54,602 nucleotides of DNA from Sandaracinaceae bacterium (GTDB lineage: Bacteria; Myxococcota_A; Polyangia; Polyangiales; Sandaracinaceae): assembly GCA_040218145.1 (NCBI GenBank), contig JAVJQK010000083.1, positions 1 to 54,602 of the forward strand, given 5' to 3'. Under the pieces are notes generated by a model. That model did not search any database, was not told the origin of the DNA, and saw only the letters and a list, made by a program, of their open reading frames with translations. Positions within the stretch are counted from its first letter, which is position 1; each line of letters opens with the position of its first letter. The position numbers and the translations under genes are program-made. This document shows, in pieces, positions 25,444-33,781 of this stretch.

Positions 25444-28284
25444 TCAGCGGACGAAGACGCGGTCGTCGTCGGGGCGGATGTCCACGTGGAAGTGGTTGCG
25501 GTGACCCTCGTTGTAGTTGGGGGTCAGGACGGAGCTGAAGCGGCGGGAGGCGGCCAGGTCACACGCGATGTGCCAGAGCGCGGCCGCGCGCCAGTCGTCC
25601 GGCTCGGGCGCGTCGCAGGTGGTGTGGGCCGGCGTCTCCTCGTAGTGGTCGTTCACGACGAGCTGCCCGCGCGGGGTGTCGAAGGCGTAGAGGTCCAGGG
25701 CCATGCCCATGCGGTGGAAGCTCTGGCGCGGGCGCGTGCGGTGGGCGCTCAGCACGACGACGTGGTTCACCCGCTGGCGCCGGACGACGCGGCTCAGGAA
25801 CGGCAACCGCGACGCCATCTCGCAGCTCACGACCACCGTCTCGTCGGGGCGGTAGGTCGAGAACCGCACCCCGTTGATCGCGCCGGTCAGCTCGACGGGG
25901 GTCGGGGTCGGCGTCTCGAGGTCCTCGGTGACGCGCCGGTAGGGCACCTCGTCCTCGTCGAGCGCGGCCAGGCAGTCGGCCTCGGGGCGGATCTTCCAGA
26001 CCGCGCGCCGCGAGGTGTGCCACACGCCGCCGGGGATGATCGCGCGGTAGTTGTAGAAGGTCGGCACGAGCCGGGCGACGAGGCGCGCGATCGGCCCGTT
26101 GGGGTCGTCGCGCGGAGCGAGGAACCGCCTCGGCCGGCCGGGATCGCTCGGCACCTCGCCGGGCTCGAGCTGCGGCGCGGGCTCCTGCTCGAAGAGGGCG
26201 GGCGGGAGGATGAAGTCCGGCGGCGCGCCGACGCGGACCGCGAGGCGGCGCATCTCCTCCGCGGTGACGCCCTCGGGGAGATCGCCGGGCGCGGGGGCAT
26301 CGACCGTCGCGGCCGCGCCCTCGGCCGGCTCGCTCGCCAGCTGCCAGAAGCGGTCGAAGTAGCCGGCGGCGAGCTGGCGGTTGCGGTTGGCGACGAGGCG
26401 CGGCCGGCTCCCCGTGGTGCGCCGATCGTAGACGACGTAGTCGGGCAGGAAGTCGGGCAGGTTCCGGGTGCGAGACACCGCGTCCGCCGTCACCCCCGTG
26501 TGCACCAGCACGTAGCGCGCGGGGGCCTCCGGGTTCGGGTAGATGAAGCGCGCGCCCACGTCGCGACCCTGGAAGCGCTCTCCGCTCGCGAGCACCACCG
26601 CGCCGTCCTCGACGCGGATCGGCAGCGACTCCGCCATCCGGTCGAGCACCGCGTTCTCCCCGGGCGCGCCGTAGAGCGCGAGGTGCGCCTCCTTCATCAG
26701 CCGAGGGGTGACCTCGGTGTCCGCGACCACGCGCTGGTTCAGGTACCAGACCCCGAGCGGCCAGCCGTTGGCGCCTCGCTCCGCCGTCCGGCGCAGCTCC
26801 GCCGTGCTCGACGGGTCCTGCGTGCCGTACACGTGCACGATCTCGTCGTGGTAGGCGTCGGTGATGGGACCGCTGAGGCCGGGGACCTTCTCCAGCCGGC
26901 CTGCCTCCAGCGCGTCTGCGCGGGGCAGGAACCCGAGCGCCCAGCCGCCGTCGGCGTCCCGCGCCGCGTGCACGACGTGCCCGAGGTGCGCGCGCGGGCC
27001 CGCGTAGACCTCCGTGTCGTCGAGCACGATGCGGGTCTCGCCGGACGCCCCGATCGGCGCGTCCCGGAGGTCCAGCGCGAGCTCGAGCACGCCCTCGGTC
27101 TCGGCCGTGATGGCGCCGTCGCGGGCCGTCGCGCGCACCCGCGCCATCCGCGGATAGCGCTCGATGCGGGTCACCGTCACCCAGTGCTGGCGGTTCGCGC
27201 GATAGTCGCCCGTGACGACCCGGACCTCCGCCGGTCGCGGATCGCGCACCAGCTCCGCGAGCTCCGGGTACACGCGGCCGTGCCGGTGCACGAGGTAGAG
27301 CAGATCGTGCCCGTGCTCGTACCAGCGCACGTTCGGCTCGATCTCGAGCCCTCGCATGTGCCGCTCCATCTCGCGCACGAACGCCGGCCGCATCGGGCCC
27401 GGGTCCTGGGTGCCGTGGTAGAAACGGAAATCCGTGTTGACGGAGTTCTCCGCGAGGTGCATCGCGCTGTAGCGGCGCAGCGCCGTCGTCTCGACGTCCG
27501 TCGGCCGGCCGCCCGTGTACTGGAGCCAGCTCGGCGCCCCGGCCATCGCCTGGACGTGGCTGAAGCGCCACGCGTGGCGCATCCCGATGGAGTACGCGCC
27601 CATGCCGCCGTTGCTCAGCCCCCCGAGCACGACGCGCTGGGGGTCGACGTTGTAGTGGCGCTGGACGTCGTCGATGACCTCGAGCACGTCCTGCTCGCCC
27701 ATCCAGCGCCAGATGAGCTGCCCGACTCCGTCCGGCGCCACGACGATCCAGTCCGGGGACCAGCGCGGGGTGAAGTCGTTCCAGAGGAACTGGTTGTAGC
27801 GCTCCCAGTCCATGTTGTTCCCGAGCACCACGCCGAGGAACAGGTTCCCGTTCGACGAGCCGCCGTGCAGCATGACGATGAGCGGGTAGGCCCGGCTCGG
27901 GTCGTAGTCGGGCGGGACGTAGACGGCGTAGCCCTGCGGCCGGGGGCTGAAGCTCGCGTCGTAGCCGCGGTTGACGATCTCCCCTCGCGCGGCGGGGTAG
28001 GGGTCGCGCCCCGCGGCGGCCTCCCCGAGGTAGCGCTGGGCGCGCGCGCGCCACGCGACGCTCTGCTCCGGGAACCGGCTCTCGATGCGGTCGGAGACCT
28101 GCAACAGGTAGCGGATGGAGGTCAGTGCGCCCGGGGGGACACCGTCGGGCCGGTCCGCCTGGAGCTGATCGAGCCGCGCGCGCAGCGCGTCGCTGGACTG
28201 CGTGGCTCCGGGCCCGGACTGGGCCGCGGACAGGGTCGGGGCGAGCGCGAGGAGGGTCAGCGAGAGCGTGAGTCGGCGAAGCAT
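25444..28284 (-). CDS. Secreted alpha/beta-hydrolase fused to an extensin/M15-like peptidase domain
   Basis: A 946-residue secreted protein, starting at ATG 28284 before a clear signal peptide (cleavage near LSAAQ). The N-terminal half is an alpha/beta-hydrolase of the feruloyl-esterase/PHB-depolymerase type: oxyanion-side MLHGGSSNGN and nucleophile elbow GLSNGGMG (Ser224). A middle beta-rich region (about 345-640) is unassigned. The last 100 or so residues match extensin-like/M15 D,D-peptidases: SAHRT, His857 and Asp864 in FHRMGMALDL, and GHRNHFHVDI with His933, the expected zinc ligands. Combining an esterase and a peptidoglycan-type peptidase in one chain suggests a cell-wall or prey-envelope depolymerising enzyme (inference). 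It precedes the L,D-transpeptidase. Confidence 0.9.
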   Translation of the reverse strand: MLRRLTLSLTLLALAPTLSAAQSGPGATQSSDALRARLDQLQADRPDGVPPGALTSIRYLLQVSDRIESRFPEQSVAWRARAQRYLGEAAAGRDPYPAARGEIVNRGYDASFSPRPQGYAVYVPPDYDPSRAYPLIVMLHGGSSNGNLFLGVVLGNNMDWERYNQFLWNDFTPRWSPDWIVVAPDGVGQLIWRWMGEQDVLEVIDDVQRHYNVDPQRVVLGGLSNGGMGAYSIGMRHAWRFSHVQAMAGAPSWLQYTGGRPTDVETTALRRYSAMHLAENSVNTDFRFYHGTQDPGPMRPAFVREMERHMRGLEIEPNVRWYEHGHDLLYLVHRHGRVYPELAELVRDPRPAEVRVVTGDYRANRQHWVTVTRIERYPRMARVRATARDGAITAETEGVLELALDLRDAPIGASGETRIVLDDTEVYAGPRAHLGHVVHAARDADGGWALGFLPRADALEAGRLEKVPGLSGPITDAYHDEIVHVYGTQDPSSTAELRRTAERGANGWPLGVWYLNQRVVADTEVTPRLMKEAHLALYGAPGENAVLDRMAESLPIRVEDGAVVLASGERFQGRDVGARFIYPNPEAPARYVLVHTGVTADAVSRTRNLPDFLPDYVVYDRRTTGSRPRLVANRNRQLAAGYFDRFWQLASEPAEGAAATVDAPAPGDLPEGVTAEEMRRLAVRVGAPPDFILPPALFEQEPAPQLEPGEVPSDPGRPRRFLAPRDDPNGPIARLVARLVPTFYNYRAIIPGGVWHTSRRAVWKIRPEADCLAALDEDEVPYRRVTEDLETPTPTPVELTGAINGVRFSTYRPDETVVVSCEMASRLPFLSRVVRRQRVNHVVVLSAHRTRPRQSFHRMGMALDLYAFDTPRGQLVVNDHYEETPAHTTCDAPEPDDWRAAALWHIACDLAASRRFSSVLTPNYNEGHRNHFHVDIRPDDDRVFVR

Positions 28285-28343
28285 CGTCGTTGCGGCCAAT
28301 TCTGATGCATTGCGGCGACTTTCGCCCGTTTTCGTTCATCGCA

Positions 28344-28371
28344 TTGTGCTCTCGTCGCGCGCTGCTATCTC
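28344..28371 (+). promoter_or_regulatory. Weak extended -10 promoter candidate for the sugar transferase
   Basis: TTGTGC (28344-28349) is followed after 16 bp by TATCTC (28366-28371) with an extended TGC immediately upstream of the -10. Only 3 of 6 bases match in each hexamer. It lies in the 139-bp divergent gap upstream of the gene at 28424. Confidence 0.25.
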
Positions 28372-28377
28372 TAGCCG

Positions 28378-28400
28378 CGCGGCGCCAGGGGGGCGCCGCG
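28378..28400 (+). promoter_or_regulatory. Leader hairpin upstream of the sugar transferase
   Basis: CGCGGCGCC (28378-28386) and GGCGCCGCG (28392-28400) form a perfect 9-bp GC stem with a 5-nt loop. It ends 23 nt before the ATG at 28424, downstream of the candidate promoter, so it would be in the mRNA leader. It could affect mRNA stability or translation. It does not match a known riboswitch. Confidence 0.4.
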
Positions 28401-28423
28401 GAAGAGCGGAGAGGCGAGCGAGG

Positions 28424-29845
28424 ATGGCTAGACCGGGGCTGCTTCGACCCCACACCTCCGAGTTGACGCTCCTGCAGCGGCTGTTCGACGCGGGGTGGAT
28501 CGCGCTGACCCACACGCTGGCGTACTACTTCCACCCGGACGCGCACTGGTTCACGGATCAGACCGTGGCGACCGGCGGCGCGGTCCTCATCTTCTACATC
28601 ACCGGTGAGATCGCCGGTCTCTATCAGGCGTGGCGGGGTGTGCCGCTCGGCAACCAGATCGCGCGCATCTGGATGGCCTGGCTCCCCGTGGTGATGGTCC
28701 TGCTCGCCTCGGCCTTCGCCCTCAAGACGACCGACCGCTTCAGTCGGGTGGCGTCGGGCGGGTGGCTGATCCTGGCCCCGGTCGCGATCACGATCTGGCG
28801 CACGGCCATCCGGATGCTGCTCCGTCGCCTCCGGGCGCAGGGGAAGAACCTCCGGACCGCGGCGGTGTGCGGGGCGACCGAGATCGGGCTCGATCTCGCC
28901 AACCGCATCCTCAGCTCGCCGCACCTCGGGATCAAGCTGCTGGGCTTCTTCGACGACCGCACCCCGGAGCGCACCGAGCGGGTGAGCATGAGCTTCGGCG
29001 GCGTGGTGGGTCGCTTCGACGAGCTGGTGCAGAAGGCGAAGGACGGCGAGGTCGACCTCGTCTACATCGCGCTCCCGCTCAAGGCGGAGCCGCGGGTGAA
29101 CGATCTGTTGCGCAAGCTCGCCGACACGACCGCGAGCGTCTACATCGTGCCGGACTTCTTCGTCTTCGATCTCCTTCACGGCCGCTGGAGCGCGCTCGGC
29201 GACGTGCCGGTGATCAGCATCTTCGAGACGCCCTTCTACGGCGTCGATGGCTGGCTCAAGCGCGTCGAGGACGTCGTGCTCGGGAGCTTCTTCCTCATCG
29301 TCGGCGCGCCGCTGATGATCCTCATCGCGATCGCGATCAAGCTCAACAGCAAGGGCCCCGTGTTCTTCAAGCAGCGCCGCTACGGGCTCGACGGCGAGAC
29401 GATCGAGGTCTTCAAGTTCCGCTCGATGACGGTCGCCGAAGACGGAGCCGAGGTGAAGCAGGCGAAGAAGAACGACCAGCGCGTCACGAGCGTCGGCCGT
29501 CTGCTGCGGCGCACCTCGCTCGACGAGATCCCGCAGCTCATCCACGTCGTGACCGGCTCCATGTCGCTGGTGGGGCCGCGGCCCCACGCGGTCGCGCACA
29601 ACGAGCTCTATCGCAAGAAGATCGCGGGCTACATGCTGCGCCACAAGGTCAAGCCCGGCCTCACCGGCTGGGCTCAGGTCAACGGCTGGCGCGGCGAGAC
29701 CGACGAGCTGTGGAAGATGGAGAAGCGGATCGAGTACGACCTCGAGTACATCCGCCGGTGGGGCGTCGTGTTCGACCTGAAGATCATCGTCATGACCGTC
29801 TGGGGCGTGCTCTTCGGCGGCAAGGTGCGGCAGAACGCGTATTGA
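28424..29845 (+). CDS. Polyisoprenyl-phosphate hexose-1-phosphate transferase (WcaJ/WbaP-like)
   Basis: A 473-residue membrane enzyme that starts exopolysaccharide, capsule or O-antigen repeat units by moving a sugar-1-phosphate from UDP-sugar to undecaprenyl phosphate. Four N-terminal membrane helices lie in residues about 15-125. A nucleotide-fold central domain follows (CGATEIGLDLANRI...LLGFFDDR). Next comes a membrane-associated hairpin (about 285-310) and the catalytic bacterial sugar transferase domain: KFRSM, RRTSLDEIPQ, GPRPHA, KPGLTGWAQVNGWRGET and the EYDLEYIRRW end. The ATG at 28424 has a ribosome-binding site (GAGCGAGG). No other polysaccharide genes adjoin, although GT2 enzymes occur 11 kb downstream. 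Confidence 0.95.
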   Translation: MARPGLLRPHTSELTLLQRLFDAGWIALTHTLAYYFHPDAHWFTDQTVATGGAVLIFYITGEIAGLYQAWRGVPLGNQIARIWMAWLPVVMVLLASAFALKTTDRFSRVASGGWLILAPVAITIWRTAIRMLLRRLRAQGKNLRTAAVCGATEIGLDLANRILSSPHLGIKLLGFFDDRTPERTERVSMSFGGVVGRFDELVQKAKDGEVDLVYIALPLKAEPRVNDLLRKLADTTASVYIVPDFFVFDLLHGRWSALGDVPVISIFETPFYGVDGWLKRVEDVVLGSFFLIVGAPLMILIAIAIKLNSKGPVFFKQRRYGLDGETIEVFKFRSMTVAEDGAEVKQAKKNDQRVTSVGRLLRRTSLDEIPQLIHVVTGSMSLVGPRPHAVAHNELYRKKIAGYMLRHKVKPGLTGWAQVNGWRGETDELWKMEKRIEYDLEYIRRWGVVFDLKIIVMTVWGVLFGGKVRQNAY

Positions 29846-29893
29846 GGGCCTTTTCTTTTGGGCGGGGCTTTTCAAGCCCCTCCCCCCCGCTGC

Positions 29894-29950
29894 GCCGAGG
29901 CAACGATGTTCGCTTCGGGCTTCGCCCTTCGCAAACATCGCTGCCTCGGC
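29894..29950. repeat. Long imperfect inverted repeat (20-bp arms)
   Basis: Arm 29894-29913 (GCCGAGGCAACGATGTTCGC) is the reverse complement of arm 29931-29950 at 18 of 20 positions. The 17-bp spacer contains a further CGGGC-TTCG-CCC hairpin. As RNA or single-stranded DNA it would form a long cruciform or stem. It may be a dispersed palindromic element, but a second copy is not present in this window. Confidence 0.8.
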
Positions 29951-30118
29951 TCCACGGGGCCCCCCCAACCCAAGTCGGGCGACTTCGTCGCCCGTGTCCC
30001 GCGCTCCGCGCGTGAGCCACGCGCCTCGCGCTTTCGCTGCGCGAAAGCTGGGCGCCCGCTGCCGCGGGGGACCCGCGTGGTGGACGACGTCGCTCGCGTT
30101 CGTCGTCGGCTCCTCGTG

Positions 30119-30530
30119 CGCTCCCGCTCCCGCTCCCGCTTCCGCTTCCGCTCCCGTTTCCCGCTCCCGCTCCCGTTTCCCGCTCCCGTTTCCCGCTCCC
30201 GCTCCCGTTTCCCGCTCCCGCTCCCGTTCCCGCTCCCGCTCCCGTTCCCGTTCCCGTTTCCGTTCCCGTTTCCCGCTGCCGCTCCCGTTCCCGCTCCCGT
30301 TCCCGCTCCCGTTCCCGCTCCCGCTCCCGTTCCCGCTCCTGCTGCCGCTGCCGCTGCCGCTGCCGCTCCCGCTCCCGAGTCCGTTGCCGCTGCCGCTCCC
30401 GCTCCCGCTCCCGCTCCCGCTCCCGCTCCCGCTCCCGCTCCCGCTCCCGCTGCCGAGTCCGCTGCCGAGTCTGCTGCCGAGTCCGCTTCCGCTCTTGTTC
30501 CGCGTCTGCTCCCCGCTCCCGAATCTCCTC
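30119..30530. repeat. Degenerate CCCGCT/CCCGTT/TGCCGC hexamer array
   Basis: Roughly 410 bp of hexamer-period sequence: CTCCCG, TTCCCG, TTTCCCG and CTGCCG variants, becoming uniform CTCCCG near 30400-30450. It is the same unit family as 1-132 and 54180-54310. Occasional 7-bp units (TTTCCCG) break the 6-bp phase, as expected for noncoding sequence free of frame constraint. Confidence 0.92.
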
Positions 30531-30722
30531 GCGGATGCGCTTCCGGTTCCGAGCCCTCGCGTGCTCCCTCAGCGGCGCGTCCAAGGGCGCGTCCAGGGGG
30601 CGCGGAGGTCGTGCGGGGGAGGTAGAAAGCGGTTGGCTCCCAGTTGTTCTTCCGAGAACGACTGGGGCCGTGCGGTGCGTGGGGGGCCTCGGGGACGCGT
30701 TCTCGGGCGCCGGGTGGGGGCG

Positions 30723-32300
30723 TCACTGGGTCTTGCGACGTCTCCAGGTCACGAAGAGGCCGGCGGCGAGGACGGCGAGCCAGCTCAGCGCGGTGCCGGA
30801 CGAGAGGCTCTGCGCGGAGCAGCCGCCGCCGCTGCGCCTGGCGCCGGAGGCACCCATGCTGCGACAGGCGACGTCGGGGTCGGTGGTGCCGGCCTCTCTG
30901 AGCTGCTCGACGGTGCCGTCGGGGAGCTCGAGGCGGATGGGGGCGGTGGTCGTGAAGTACTCCTCGTCGCCGCACTCGGTGACGCGGACCGCGGTTCGGA
31001 TCTGGGGCACGTCGGGGAGGCCGTCGTCGAGGGCGAAGACCGGATCGATGGTCATGTCCTCGGGGCGCATCGAGGTGCTGAGCCGCGTGGTGTAGGCGTG
31101 GCGCTCGACGAGCGCCTGGGCCTCGCGTCGAGGGGTCAGGATCTCGTCTTCGAGCGCGCGGACGAGGCCGGCCGGATCGTAGCGCGACGGCTCCTCGCAG
31201 CGGCTGCCCGAGGCCAGGCAGTTGAGGTACCTCTGGGAGTCGATGCCGCTCGGGGGATCGATGTGGCGCGCGAGGATCTCCTGCAGGAGCGCGCCCGGCG
31301 GGTAGCCGCGGAGCTGGAGCTGCTGCACGAAGTCCGCAGGGCTCGCCGTCTCGAGGTCCGCGATGTCGGGCAGGTCGAGCGTGAGGGTCGGGGTCGTCCC
31401 CGCGTAGTCCGTGGCGAACGCGCGTCCCCCGAGCTCCTGTACGCGAGCCTGTACTCGGGTGTCCCACGTGGCGCCGCGGGTCCAGAGCTGGAAGTCGAGG
31501 GGCACGTCCGCGTGGGCGTAGTTCGTCGAGCGCGCCGGGCGGTCGGCCAGATGGAAGAGCGCGATCGGGAGGTTCGGATCCGACGCGATCGGCGTCAGAC
31601 GGATCGGCAAGCAGGCCTCGTCCGTGGGAAGGCGCATGACGACGGGGCGGATCACCGAGCTGTTCCGGTTCGCGTTGAGGCGCAGCGCGACGAAGACGAA
31701 GCCCTGCTCCGCGTACGGGCCGAGGAGCTCCCCGCTCGCGTCCGGGATGTCGTAGCCGTTCATCTGCAGCCACTCGATGACCTCGGGGGCCGTGGACGCG
31801 CTCAGGACAACGGTGTCGTAGGGGCCGACAACGCCCTCCGAGTGCACGGTCACCCCGGGGCTGGCGCCGCCGTCGAAGCGCGCGATCGCGGCGTCGTTCC
31901 CGCCGCTGGAGGCGGGCGAGGCAGCGGACCCGCAGCCGACGCTGCAGCCCGGGCCGGGGTACTCGCACGCGAGCCGAGCGCACTGGCCCTCGACGGCGTC
32001 TCGAAGCGCGAACGTCGGCTCGGTCTGGGCGATCAGCTGCTGGAAGAGGGCGTCGGTGCCGACGGCGATCTCGTCCGGCGCCACCGGCACGGGGAGGATC
32101 CACGCGAAGTCCTCGTCTCGGCCGGAGTAGGTGATCTGGACCGCCATGGTGATCGAGCCGTCCGGCTCGTAGCCGTACACGACGGTCTCCCGCGCCTGGT
32201 TGATCGGGCTCGAGGAGCAGAAGAAGCCGCCACAGGCGGAGGCCTGCGAGATCGGCGAGGCGCCCAGGGCGAGAAGGAAAGCGACAGTCGCGTATCTCAT
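30723..32300 (-). CDS. DUF2330 surface protein with MYXO-CTERM-like tail
   Basis: A 525-residue exported protein. It has a signal peptide ending near SQASA and then the DUF2330 hallmark CGGFFC...PINQARETVVY with QITYSGRDEDFAWILPVPVAP. The body is beta-rich with a Cys-rich loop (CARLACEYPGPGCSVGC). The last 33 residues are a sorting signal: GGGCS, a hydrophobic helix and a terminal WRRRKTQ, as in MYXO-CTERM proteins that are processed and anchored at the myxobacterial surface. The domain's molecular role is unknown. It is divergent from the Hsp70-like gene (203 bp). Confidence 0.94.
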   Translation of the reverse strand: MRYATVAFLLALGASPISQASACGGFFCSSSPINQARETVVYGYEPDGSITMAVQITYSGRDEDFAWILPVPVAPDEIAVGTDALFQQLIAQTEPTFALRDAVEGQCARLACEYPGPGCSVGCGSAASPASSGGNDAAIARFDGGASPGVTVHSEGVVGPYDTVVLSASTAPEVIEWLQMNGYDIPDASGELLGPYAEQGFVFVALRLNANRNSSVIRPVVMRLPTDEACLPIRLTPIASDPNLPIALFHLADRPARSTNYAHADVPLDFQLWTRGATWDTRVQARVQELGGRAFATDYAGTTPTLTLDLPDIADLETASPADFVQQLQLRGYPPGALLQEILARHIDPPSGIDSQRYLNCLASGSRCEEPSRYDPAGLVRALEDEILTPRREAQALVERHAYTTRLSTSMRPEDMTIDPVFALDDGLPDVPQIRTAVRVTECGDEEYFTTTAPIRLELPDGTVEQLREAGTTDPDVACRSMGASGARRSGGGCSAQSLSSGTALSWLAVLAAGLFVTWRRRKTQ

Positions 32301-32428
32301 CTCGAGGGCAACGAGCAGGTCTCATGCCACTTCGTCGCCGCGGCAAGGGCGGCCAGTGACACGTGCCGTTCCGTGCCTCTGAGCCACCCCGACGCGCCGC
32401 TGTCGCTGCATCAATACGAGCCTGCCGC

Positions 32429-32456
32429 TTGCATCGATCCGATGGTGCCGTACAAC
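32429..32456 (+). promoter_or_regulatory. Candidate promoter of the Hsp70-like gene
   Basis: TTGCAT (32429-32434), a 16-bp spacer, then TACAAC (32451-32456; 4 of 6 matches to TATAAT). The predicted start near 32463 leaves a leader of about 40 nt containing GAGGAA before the ATG at 32504. Confidence 0.33.
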
Positions 32457-32503
32457 GGAGCCCTCGGGGGGGAATGGTGTGGGGTCCCCGTAGAGGAACA
32501 GTC

Positions 32504-33682
32504 ATGAGTCACCCCAGTTCAGGTCCGGCGCCCAGGAGCTCGCTCGGCATCGACCTCGGGACCACTCACACGGTCCTCGCGCATCGCTCGGAGGTGCTCC
32601 CCGTGAGCCGTGAGCCGGGGCGCGAGACGCTGCTTCCGTCGGTGGTCGCACATCCTCCGAGCGGTGAGGAGCTGGTCGGCTGGTCGGCGCGCAGCCGCCG
32701 GACCATCGACCCGAGGCATACGCTGACGTCGACCAAGCGCCTGATCGGCGCGCGCTCCGGGAGCTATCGCGCCAAGCGCTTCGCCGAGCGCCACCCGTAC
32801 GAGATCGTCGACGTCGACGGCCACGCCGCGCTCCGGACCCGCGTGGGCTCGGTCCTCCCCACGCAGGTGGCCGCGTCGGTGCTCCGCGAGGCCTGCGCGG
32901 TGGCTGGGTTCGAGCCCTCGAGTCACTTCGCGGTCATCAGCGTCCCCGCCGGCTTCGAGGCCGAGGAGCGGGCCGCCACCCTCGAGGCGGCGCGCGCCGC
33001 CGGGTTCCCACAGGCCCGCCTGATCGAGGAGCCGGTGGCGACGGCGGTGGCGTATCTCGAGCGATCGAGCGTCCGCTACGCGACGATCTACGACCTCGGC
33101 GGAGGCACGTTCGACCTCGCGGTCGTCGACTGCACCCGCTACCCGTTCCGCGTGATCGGACACGGCGGCGACCCCTACCTCGGCGGCGACGACGTCGACC
33201 GCGCGCTCGCGACGCGCGTCGCCGATCGTGTCCTGCGCACCCAGCGCTGGGACCTGGCCAGCGATCCCGAGACGTTCGCGCGGCTGACGGTGCACGCGGA
33301 GGACGCGAAGATCGCGCTCGGGACCGCGGAGGAGACGTCGCGGCCGCTCGACGAGATCGACGCGGCCGCCCCCAACGCGTCGCCCGTCGTCTTCGACCGC
33401 GCGATGTTGACGGAGATCACCACCGACGTCGTGCGACGCACGTTCGTGGTCTGTGACCACGTTCTCGCGGACGCGGGCCTGCGCGCGCGCGACATCGACG
33501 CGGTCTTCCTCGCCGGTGGCTCGACCGCGCTGCCGGGGCTCGGCGACATGGTGGGCTCGTACTTCGGCAAGCGCCCTCGCTTCGACCTCGACCCCATGGA
33601 GGTCGTGGCGCGGGGAGCGAGCCTGGCGGCGGTGCGGCCGGACCTGCACCGATTGCTCGAAGCGGACGGATACGCGGCCTGA
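32504..33682 (+). CDS. Hsp70-family ATPase domain protein lacking a substrate-binding domain
   Basis: A 392-residue actin-fold ATPase. Phosphate loops GIDLGTTHT (15-23) and YDLGGGTFDLAVVD, and the adenosine motif FLAGGSTALPGL, identify the DnaK nucleotide-binding domain. The chain ends right where DnaK's linker and peptide-binding domain would start, so about 240 residues are missing by design or by loss. Such ATPase-only Hsp70 proteins (compare HscC/YegD-like) may act as switches or scaffolds, not general chaperones. The ATG at 32504 follows GAGGAACAGTC. It lies 99 bp ahead of the multidomain kinase on the same strand, which suggests a joint signalling role. No DnaJ or GrpE is nearby. Confidence 0.92.
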   Translation: MSHPSSGPAPRSSLGIDLGTTHTVLAHRSEVLPVSREPGRETLLPSVVAHPPSGEELVGWSARSRRTIDPRHTLTSTKRLIGARSGSYRAKRFAERHPYEIVDVDGHAALRTRVGSVLPTQVAASVLREACAVAGFEPSSHFAVISVPAGFEAEERAATLEAARAAGFPQARLIEEPVATAVAYLERSSVRYATIYDLGGGTFDLAVVDCTRYPFRVIGHGGDPYLGGDDVDRALATRVADRVLRTQRWDLASDPETFARLTVHAEDAKIALGTAEETSRPLDEIDAAAPNASPVVFDRAMLTEITTDVVRRTFVVCDHVLADAGLRARDIDAVFLAGGSTALPGLGDMVGSYFGKRPRFDLDPMEVVARGASLAAVRPDLHRLLEADGYAA

Positions 33683-33781
33683 TGCGGCGCCCGTGGCCGC
33701 GGTGACCCCGGCTGTGGTTGAATGTGCGAGAAGATGCGCCGCGCGCCGATCCGCGCTCGGCTGCTTCTCGTAGGAGCCCCC

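Larger units (their letters stand above)
29846..30722. other. 877-bp noncoding, repeat-rich convergent gap
   Basis: No credible gene lies between the sugar transferase stop and the DUF2330 stop. The contents are a 7-bp hairpin GGGGCTT-TTC-AAGCCCC (29864-29880) just after the sugar transferase, a long inverted repeat (29894-29950), a moderately normal segment (29951-30118) and about 410 bp of CCCGYT-type hexamers (30119-30530). About 190 bp of ordinary GC-rich sequence with no recognised signal follow. Open frames here on both strands are repeat artefacts (poly Ser-Arg, Pro-Leu, Glu-Arg). Confidence 0.8.

Noticed and set aside
25486-28305. 939-codon plus-strand frame opposite the esterase/M15-like gene
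   Set aside because: The minus strand has a signal peptide and two catalytic domains. The plus frame is Val/Arg/Glu-rich with no motif.
29858-30625. Plus- and minus-strand open frames over the hexamer tract
   Set aside because: They translate to Ser-Arg, Pro-Leu or Glu-Arg repeats. The phase-breaking 7-bp units also argue against coding selection.
32314-32329. Minus-strand sigma-54-like site upstream of the DUF2330 gene
   Set aside because: Two consensus mismatches, and the predicted start would leave only about 3 nt before the ATG, so it is too weak to call.
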